Shown: one piece after another, positions 56,485 through 64,000 of the stretch
Layout: every line of letters starts with the position of its first letter
Numbering within the stretch: position 1 is the first letter of the stretch
Notes under the pieces: model-generated
What the model saw: only the letters and a program-made list of their open reading frames with translations
What the model was told of the DNA's origin: nothing
Databases searched by the model: none
NCBI GenBank assembly: GCA_029168955.1
Contig: JAPDOI010000183.1
Span: forward strand, 1,087,501-1,151,500
Reading direction: 5' to 3'
Length of the DNA: 64,000 nucleotides
From: Aplectana chamaeleonis
Taxonomy: Eukaryota > Nematoda > Chromadorea > Rhabditida > Cosmocercidae
Made by a program: the position numbers and the translations under genes

Positions 56485-58468
56485 CAGGGCTCTTCGTAAT
56501 TACGAATTACGATTTACGAATAACGGGCGTTTTTGGCAACTTTTCAACGATCAACCATTTACGAAATTTTGACCTAAAATCGTAACGAATCGTAACAATT
56601 GGGGAAACAACTAAGACGATTCTTGAAATCGAACCGACTGACAGTTTGGCTCGTTCTCTTGATCTGTGAATCGGCTTCTGTTGCTGCCTGAGCTACTGTT
56701 GTTGCTTACCGGGCCGCTGTTGCTGCTGTCCGGGCTCCTGCAGTTCGCTCGAACAGCAACAGCAGTGGCCCAAAGATCGAGAGAATGTGCCGAACTGTTA
56801 AGCGGCCCCAAATGCTGTTCGGTGCGAAAAATCGCCTGAGAATGTAAATTTGTTGTCTAGAGCATAGCTAAAGTTAACTTTTTTTGCATTCTTAGTATGT
56901 GATGTTCTTTGCAAGTTCGAGTTTCGGTGGAACTTTTTCCTGACATTTCCAGCCGGGCCTAGCAGCAGAGGGGTCAGTTATGGCGAAATATAGTTATTGA
57001 TAACGAGATTCCCATATAATCGACTGCTCCGCTTTTCACACCGACCGGCTCAAACCTTTCCTTATTCCATAAACGAGCCAAGTTGGTGGAGCCGAGCTCC
57101 ACAAGACATTTGGTGGATCCACTATCTATATCGGAGCGAAATTTCGGTCTGCGGTTAGAGACAACCGGTGTTGCCACACGTAGTACATACAGAGTCATGC
57201 TTTCAACCCCATGTCGTGGCTCAATTAATTTACAGTGCTGGGCTCCAAAGACCTGGCTGGCTTATTGAACAAAAGGGTTGGAACCCGATATAAATTTTGC
57301 TGCAGAATTTCAAGCGAATTCGAAAACAACTCTCACCACGCATCAATCTAGTTATCAGCAAGAAACTGGTATTTCGTGAATTGAAATCTGTTGAGGGATC
57401 GGGAAACCATTTTCCTAGCATGAAAACACTATTCGACGGGGGGTTTCACTGGTTTCCGAAATAACCTCTGATAGATCTATATCTACAAAGGCAATTAAGC
57501 TCTGGGAGGAAAAGGGGGTAACTTGAAAATCCGGTTCTGACCATTTCAGCAAAAAATATCGCTGCAAAGTCACCTAACTCTTCAGAAAAATTTTTAAAAT
57601 TGAAAAGTTGCAAATTCAAGCAAAATTTTGAATCCAAAAGGAAATAAAATTAGGAAAATTTGAATAGCGGATCGGACAGAGGTTTCGCCAAAGTGCGAAA
57701 CAATGCTTGCCTTTAACTTTCTGGGTTATTTATCTGCAGGGGAGAAATACTGAGTTGTTTTTGGTATTTTGCTTATTGTTTTATTGTTATTTATTCTTGA
57801 AATCGGAGACGTGGAGAGCTTCTTTATCTTTTCCCATTTCAGAATCCTAAATAACCTTCACCTCTTAGACCACTGTGTCCACACCAAAAACCCTATGTTT
57901 ATGGGGAGAAAAGTCGTTAAGAGTCACAAATATAGAGGGCAGACTCGATTTCTGCATCAAAAAGTGGCTTTGCAAATGTCTGTTTTATTTAAGAGAGCGA
58001 CTTTATAGAAGTATGTATCCTTTCCTAGACAGTCACAAATTGCCTAAAACTTTCAAACACCGAATTTTATTCCTATCATAGTGTTTCCACCCTTGGCTTC
58101 CAAAGAACTGTGTTTGATAAAGCGATGATTCTATATATTTTTATATTCAAGCTTAGAGCAAAACGTGGCTCAGGTTTGGTGCTTGGTCAAGCTTGAAACT
58201 TTACTTTTGTCTGTTTAGGCAACTTCTATCCCACGTACTGAAATTTTTTTCGAGTACTGCTCAGAACAGTGTTATTTTGAACCAAACCTCAAGCCTTACC
58301 TTCGATGTGGAAACACCTCATCACTGAAGTGCTGAGGTGCTTCCATATCGAATGAGGTTCGGGCCATATGTGAGCGTATTACTCATTATCAGTTACGGAT
58401 TACGATTTACGAGGAAGTTGAAAAATTGCGATTTACGAAATTACGAAACTCAGTTACGCACAGCCCTG
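56485..58468. mobile_element. hAT-like element with TTACGA subterminal words
   Basis: Left end CAGGGCTCTTCGTAATTACG, right end the inverse of CAGGGCTGTGCGTAAC. The flanking 8-mers GTTGGGAA and GTTGAAAA match at 6 of 8. About 110 bases at each end are dense in ATTACGA, TTTACGA and their complements. The interior (56.6-58.4 kb) has CAG/CTG-rich sequence near 56690-56760 and no transposase. Confidence 0.7.
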
Positions 58469-58758
58469 GTTGAAAAATTTTGCTCATCAGCCATTATCGG
58501 TAAATACCAATCAATAAAATATCGATTTTTTCGCCTGTTGCACAAACTGCGACAATCAGTGGTGTTTTTTTTATTGCGGGTCACAGCTTCAAAAAACTGT
58601 ACTCATAATACGGTCTGTTTGATGTTTCATGATTCCAAAATGGAAATCGTGGAGCCAATTGGAAGTCGGAGAGGGAACCTCCGGAAAAATATGTGACAAT
58701 TCTGAAAATTCAGCTTTCTGGCAAAAGTAAAGATTTCCCAATGCCATTTAAAAGTTTA

Positions 58759-59206
58759 AAGGCAGTGTTCACGATAAATTTCACTTCCGATATCTCCACT
58801 GTTTACGGAAGGTCTGGTGCCCTATATAGCAAGGCATGCTTAAAAAGGACACGAAAACGCGTTTTTGAGCAAAAATAGGCCCTCTCTTGTTTACGTTGAT
58901 TTTTGAGCGTGGAGGAATTGACCGCTAGAATTATGATAGCTATCAGTGCAATAAAGCGATCAGCTCACTTATCAGCACTTCCTTAACTTGATCATTCTTC
59001 TTATCTGAGTCTTCATTTGTTCATTCCAAGGGGCGGATCTGGGGCACCAGGCGTGTCTGGGGCCCCAAGACCCTTGTTTGCAGCCGTTATTTTGCCGCTC
59101 CTGGCTCGTTTTCTACCCTTACTTCGACACTGGGAGCCTAGGATCCTTCTCGCCTATCATTTCACTGTGGAAAGTCAACGAGGATGATGATCGTGAACGC
59201 TGCCTT
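58759..59206. repeat. F1 MITE, 448 bp
   Basis: Exact AAGGCAGTGTTCACGATAAA on the left, inverse of AAGGCAGCGTTCACGATCA on the right, TA flanks. Confidence 0.85.
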
Positions 59207-59668
59207 TAAAAAGGGTTCAAAAATATCACGAGATATTTCAGAAAATGATTTTTCGCAAAATCGCCTGGAGTATTAAAAAAAGCTAGGAATTCAAGTGAAT
59301 TAACCAAAAATACGATTGGGTATCGAAACGAAATCAAGCGCGCAACCGACATTTTTGAAAGCTGTAATAAGGGAATCAACATAGTTAACTAGGTAAACGC
59401 GACACTCCATTCCATATCGTGCTTGATTTCGCTTTGATAAGTTTAACGGAGAGGCTTGTATGATGATCGACCACCAAATCGTATTTTTGGTTATTTCTAT
59501 TGATTTCCAAGCTTTATTACTACTCCAGTCCACTTGATGCCAAATCATTTTCTGAGATATTTCAAGATATTTTGAAAACTTTTTTCGACTTATAAATGGC
59601 ATTAATCGTTACTTTTGCGAGAAAGCTAAATTTTCAGGAATGGCTTTCTGTATACTGCGTGACCCCCA

Positions 59669-59927
59669 CATACAGTTAACTTCCGCACTGCCGTTCAGTC
59701 CGCAAAGTGTGCGCTGATTGCGAAATCGTGCTGCGGCGCGGTTGCGAGTATCCTCAGACAGGGATGTGAGCTCCCCCGGGCGGTGGGATCACTCGGGCAC
59801 CAAAGGCAAAACGCGCCCGGGTGACCCCACACCCCTGTCTCACGACACTCTCAACCGCGCCGCAGCACGATTTCGCAATCAGGGTGCACTTTGCGGACTG
59901 AACGGCAGTGCGGAGGTGAACTGTATG
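59669..59927. repeat. 259-bp near-perfect palindromic MITE
   Basis: Arms of about 125 bp meet near 59798. Landmarks are TCCGCACTGCCGTTCAGTCC, ATTGCGAAATCGTGCTGCGG and CGCGGTTG. GC-rich against AT-rich flanks. The centre has CGGGCG and CGCCCGGG. Confidence 0.85.
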
Positions 59928-60292
59928 GAAATCACAAAAAATTTACAAGCAGAAAAATTTGGACAACCTGATACAAAATCGCTGCCCGACGCAAATAAAC
60001 AACTTGGGTAAGAGCATAAGATCAAGAGTAAAAAGGGGAATGAAATCTCGATGAAATATCTTAATGAATACAGAATCGGAAAATCTATCAAAAATCCAAA
60101 CAACAACAAAACGAAAATCTATGACTTCTAGGAAAAACTCACCTCTATTTCCTGAGGCAACTCCGGGTAATGCTGGTGTACTGGAGATTTTTGTCAGTCT
60201 CTGGCTCGGGTTCGACATCAGGTTCAGGATCAGTTGTGGACGTGATAGATGTGGTTGCCGAAGTATCAGATCCGGCTTCTGCTAATTCCTTA

Positions 60293-60759
60293 AAGACAAT
60301 GCTCACGATAAAAGTCGTTTTCCTGTTTTTCCGCCTGTCTTGAAAACGGTCCCATGCTGCTATCAATGATGTCCCTGGAATCGTACAAGACCAACTGGAA
60401 ACGAAGTTTTAGCCCCTCGAAATTTAGATAGGGAAGCATGGTGGACGAGTTGTCCGAGGCTTGTAACTCCCGTATTTCGCAGCCGATGTGTGCGTGCTGA
60501 CCTGAGTAAAAAGAGAAGTTGAGATTGAAAGGAAGAACGGGGCTTTTGATCAAAAACCATCGCTCATCTAACCACGAGTTCAGGGAAACTGTTATGGGAC
60601 GTGGGCGGAGTGGCCCAATGGGTTGGCTGGCCCACGAGATTTTCATCCACTTACCAGCTGTTTTTCAACGCACTTCCGTTCTTAATCTTCCTAGAGGGAC
60701 CCAAAGCTTACATTTTAACCAAAAAAAACGTGCAACTTTTCCTTCGTGAACACGGCCTT
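60293..60759. repeat. F1 MITE, F2-like interior
   Basis: Decayed ends AAGACAATGCTCACGATAAA and the inverse of AAGGCCGTGTTCACGAAGG. The interior has the F2-like phrases as at 35.5 kb but in the opposite orientation. Confidence 0.75.
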
Positions 60760-60811
60760 CAAACATTTTCACTGAGGAGCACAATAGTGATGTGTGTTCC
60801 GTAGGCTCTGG

Positions 60812-61105
60812 GAAGATGAAAATCGATCAGCTGATCACAGTGAAAGATCTGAAAGAGCATCCTTTCTACTATGGTGGCGGCACACGCAGACTAGGTTGTT
60901 CGCCGTTTTGACCAAAATTTCTCAGAACACCATTACACGGGCATTTGAAACAGTTTTTAGAATAAATGCAAGGTTGGAAAGCTTCACATTTTCGAAATAT
61001 GTCAATAAGACGAGTGTCTCAAAATGAGTTTACTCAAACTACCCTATCGAAAATTCGGATTGATCGAATATGTGGACTTTTTCAGATTTCCAAGGTAATA
61101 CTTTT
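60812..61105 (+). other. Possible exons, unrecognised
   Basis: MKIDQLITVKDLKEHPFYYG then GGTRRL after a GTAG acceptor-like site near 60810, ITRAFETVFRINARLESF near 60930, and SLLKLPYRKFGLIEYVDFFR followed by a good donor (AAG|GTAATA) near 61097. The segments look protein-like, but the gap that would have to be spliced near 60894-60927 is too short for an intron. Unresolved. Confidence 0.2.
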
Positions 61106-61490
61106 TCTAAAATCTAGACCTCCATTTTCCCGTTTGAATGAATACATTCAAAAATCTGTAAACTACTTGTTTCAAGACAACAGTCGAGTTAATATTTGAA
61201 TAACTACTCAAATTTTGAGCGAAAAAAATTGCTAGGGTTCCCGATAAATTGTCAGATACGACTAATCAAACTCGTGGAGAGAACTATGGACAGGAAGACA
61301 GGATGTAAATCGAAGGCAAAATATAAGGAATGGCAAGACATGTCATTTACATCACTCTTCGGCAACTGAAAAGAAAGGAGAGCGCCCAAAGGAGATATTC
61401 TTAGAGAACTGGCAATTAACTGTATTCGTTTCATACTAAATGTATATCATATATCAATGACGGCGCGGTTCCAGAGCAGACTACGACCCA

Positions 61491-61946
61491 TCATAAAAAA
61501 TTTGGATTCTGATGGTGGACGAATCGTCGAAAGATGTTGGAAAATAGCTGACTAGCATTCCGATCCATAGCGGTAAAATTTACTCCACGAAAATGATATG
61601 GATGCAGATCATCCCGCATCCATGGATAGCCAAATAGCAGGTAAAGGTCGCACTCTCGACACGATCCCATCCAACCAGGAATGAAGCTGGTCCTGGGCAG
61701 GTTATAGTTGTTCACATACATGGAGGAACGAGATCCAGCTGCAGAGTGGAGATGGGCCGAGAGTCTTATTGGAGCAGTATAATATGCGTCCGTTGCGAAT
61801 TGTATAAATGCATTAAGGACCGCCCATTCATCAGCCGGATCTGGCCAGAATGTGTAGCGAACGATATTTGCATCCACAATCGCCTCACGATTCATACTGT
61901 AGTTGTGTCGAAACGCATAATCTAGGGCGTAACTTTGGAAATACTC
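61491..61946 (-). CDS. Carboxylesterase/cholinesterase-fold protein, one exon
   Basis: A 151-residue minus-strand exon that opens after a CAG acceptor-like site at 61947-61949 (EYFQSYALDYAFRHNYS) and runs to a TGA near 61491. It includes FWPDPADEWAVLNAFIQFAT, AHLHSAAGSRS, MYVNNYNLPRTSFIPGWMGS, CRECDLYLLFGYPWM, ASQLFSNIFRRF and HHQNPN. This corresponds to the C-terminal third of type-B carboxylesterases. The residue where cholinesterases have the catalytic His (GVxH before the E/D...FG) is Arg here, so the protein is probably a non-catalytic adhesion-type member (neuroligin-, gliotactin- or glutactin-like; inferred). The other exons were not found. The intron or flank upstream is an AT-rich word repeat. 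Confidence 0.65.
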   Translation of the reverse strand, partial: EYFQSYALDYAFRHNYSMNREAIVDANIVRYTFWPDPADEWAVLNAFIQFATDAYYTAPIRLSAHLHSAAGSRSSMYVNNYNLPRTSFIPGWMGSCRECDLYLLFGYPWMRDDLHPYHFRGVNFTAMDRNASQLFSNIFRRFVHHQNPNFL

Positions 61947-61949
61947 CTG

Positions 61950-62215
61950 GTCAACTCAGAATGGAAATTTACGACTAAATTTTACTAGATTACGACAAAA
62001 ATTTAGTAAATTACCAGAGAATTTTACTAGATTTGGGCAAAGATTATTCGAAAATTACACGTGAATCTCTAAGATTTATTCGAAATCTAGTAAATTTTAC
62101 TAGTATTTTACTCGTATTTTCACTAAAAATTTACCAGTGTTTTAGTAGTTTATTTTTACTAAAATTTACTGGTAAATTACTCGTTTTTTACTAAAAAATT
62201 ATTACGACTTCGAAC
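61950..62215. repeat. AAATTTTACTAGTAAAATT word block
   Basis: Dense degenerate words TTTTACTAG, AAATTTAC, ACTCGT and TAAATTTTACTAG in both orientations, bordering the carboxylesterase exon. Confidence 0.65.
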
Positions 62216-63660
62216 ACAAAACTTACCGGAACTTGCTCGCATTTTGGTCGTTTTTCGACACACTCATTGTATTAGAAATAACGATATAACACTTTATATA
62301 AATATATTTCATCTCAAATTCACAAACATAACAGTAACAGACCAATATTCAACAGAAACATAAATTTACCGGTACCATCACACCAATGGCCAGATTCACA
62401 GAAACGAAAAATTGAAATCTTATATACAGATATACACTGCGTCTCAAAATACTAGCAAAATCTCAGAAAACGCCTACTCAGACGCGCAAAAAGACGCCAG
62501 CATTCTTTCAACAGAATTTTTAGAGCCAAAAGTGCACCTCCTCTAATTACTACATAGTTAATTTGTGGATCAAGTATGATATAATTATCATTTCTTCCCA
62601 CACCAAATGTTAGAATCTTTCTTTTGCGCTAGTTTCATACGCTATTTCTAGCGATTTTTTCTGACTGGTTTTTGCCAGTAGTGGGTTCTTCAGAGCTTAA
62701 AAGATGCGTTAAGATTCACGCTAAATACAAAGATATTCTACAACGCCAGAAAAAGATACCAAATCCAAAAACGATTGGCAGCGAGGGTTGAGAGCGCCGA
62801 ATGTCGTGTGTGTTACAGGGTGCTGTAGGCAATGCATACGACAATGATGGTCTTATAGTATTTGTCACCAGCCGCCTTGATGGACGAGAATTACCATGGT
62901 AATTCTCAAGTAGGAGAATTGGGGACACGTCGGTTAAGGGCGCGCTTTAACAGCTATACTTTGCTGTTCGACGTTTTGAGGTGGGGACAGGCCTTGTTTG
63001 TAAAGCCCTTTATTGCCGCCTAGACGTGTCTGGAGCCGGTGACACCTACGACATTCAGCGCTCACACCCCCTAACTGACAACCACTCCTAGATATGATGA
63101 GTCCTTCCAGCCTGATTGTGTCATATCTTTGTACTTAGCAGGGACCTCGTTGCATTTTAGAGGCTCTGAAGAAGCCATTATTCGTAAAAGCTAGTCAGAT
63201 AAAAGACACAAGGAGAAGAGTCTAAAACTACCATGAAGGAAATTCTAGGATTCGATGCAGAAAAAAAAGATTATCCTATCATATTGTATCTGCAAATTAA
63301 CTGTGCAGCAATCAAAGCTGAACTTTCAGAACTGAAAGTTCTCTCCAAAAATCACAAGTGTCCGCGTGGGAGTCGTAGGAGGACATCTCACGGACATTAC
63401 TACAATTTCAATACATCCTCACACCAATAGTGATGCAGTCTCGACTGCAACGAAATAAAAATCCGAGGACCTCACGAACAGTTAGCTTCCACCGCATGCT
63501 TCTCAGAGAGAATGTGTTTTCTTTTCTCGTAATCACTGCAAAAGACAAATATCAATATATTATTTAGGAAACTGTAGTGAATTGAAATGTCTAATTCGCT
63601 CAGTCTCCGATTTTTAATATTCATCTCATTGATATTTTTCTTGTAACCCAACTTGCTCTT
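62216..63660. other. Unassigned
   Basis: A plus-strand 65-codon frame at 63233-63430 lacks motifs. No gene is recognised, nor any exon of the carboxylesterase-like gene. Confidence 0.35.
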
Positions 63661-63667
63661 ATCACTC

Positions 63668-63770
63668 GGGCTGTGCGTAACTACGAACTACGACCTTCTA
63701 GCAATTTTTTACGATTTACGAGATTTTGGGCAAAAATCGTAACAAATTGTGATGAATCGATTGAGGGAAC
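63668..63770. repeat. hAT-like terminus with TTACGA words
   Basis: GGGCTGTGCGTAACTACG followed by TTTACGATTTACG-type words. Same terminus type as 56485-58468; the far end is beyond the window or lost. Confidence 0.5.
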
Positions 63771-63809
63771 AATGATGAGGCGCGATTCAGGGAATTGATA
63801 GAACCCCCA

Positions 63810-63940
63810 CCCTTCTCAAAAAGCGCGAAGCGAGCACCAGATTTGGTTTTGAACCGGCTCCGCGCGCAACCGCTTTTTCGAATGCTGAGGTCAAAGTGAA
63901 CGTAGAAATAAGCTCTGAATCGCATTGAAAAAGGCGCGTG
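63810..63940. repeat. Dispersed repeat, copy 2
   Basis: Partner of 55918-56045 in the same orientation. Confidence 0.6.
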
Positions 63941-64000
63941 CCCCCCACCCCCGGCAGTGTATGAGAACGAAAAATACGATTTGGCGGTCAATCATAGACC

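Noticed and set aside
62790..62905. Plus-strand reading AYDNDGLIVFVTSRLDG resembling an esterase segment
   Set aside because: Wrong strand relative to the esterase exon, short, and with stops around it.

Overview
The window looks like a gene-poor, repeat-saturated piece of a nematode nuclear genome, most likely a strongylid or hookworm-type worm. The organism is inferred, not proven. The reasons are a multi-exon nematode-type seven-transmembrane receptor with short TTTCAG splice acceptors and MITE-swollen introns, a CR1/Jockey-type LINE, Tc1 and pogo transposase relics, Penelope-like elements with GIY-YIG endonucleases, and very many short TA-flanked inverted-repeat elements. There are no bacterial operons, rRNA genes or CRISPR arrays.

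Layout. 1-5.0 kb: TA-flanked MITEs, including a 1.93-kb element with a split left arm (2725-4655). 5.0-9.14 kb: a nearly complete LINE with a hairpin minisatellite in its leader, a broken ORF1, and an ORF2 with one frameshift and one stop. 9.6-12.4 kb: two decayed Tc1-type transposases. 14.3-15.0 kb: a pogo-like relic. 15.2-18.6 kb: MITE composites and two LINE 3' fragments, one of them split by a word-repeat element with a readable empty site. 20.5-21.5 kb: a MITE nested in a MITE. 22.9-31.04 kb: the only well-supported cellular gene, a chemoreceptor-like GPCR in seven joinable exons; its first exon was not found. 32.3-34.3 kb: a hAT-type element with an exact 8-bp target duplication. 36.4-39.2 kb: GC-rich word repeats, a ~125-bp tandem array, a Harbinger-like MITE and a foldback. 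39.7-43.2 kb: two Penelope-like families in inverted arrangements, with hammerhead-ribozyme-like motifs at their ends. 48.6-49.6 kb: a 348-bp tandem duplication carrying an exon-like segment. 50.0-51.0 kb: two abutting MITEs. 51.5-53.6 kb: a foldback with Pol III boxes in both arms. 56.5-58.5 kb: a second hAT-like element. 58.8-60.8 kb: MITEs and a 259-bp palindrome. 61.5-61.95 kb: one exon of a carboxylesterase-like, apparently non-catalytic protein on the minus strand. The remaining sequence is unrecognised.

The striking theme is mobile DNA. Many TA-inserting families start with AAGGCA and share or swap interiors. Several elements, including hAT-like ones with nearly the same terminus, have terminal regions filled with a different short word each (TTGCCG, TTACGA, GTTCCG-type; AAATAGCCG; CGGGCGGATCGCTGG). 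The Penelope-like copies are paired head-to-head. The genes do not form a pathway. The GPCR seems intact despite heavy repeat load in its introns.
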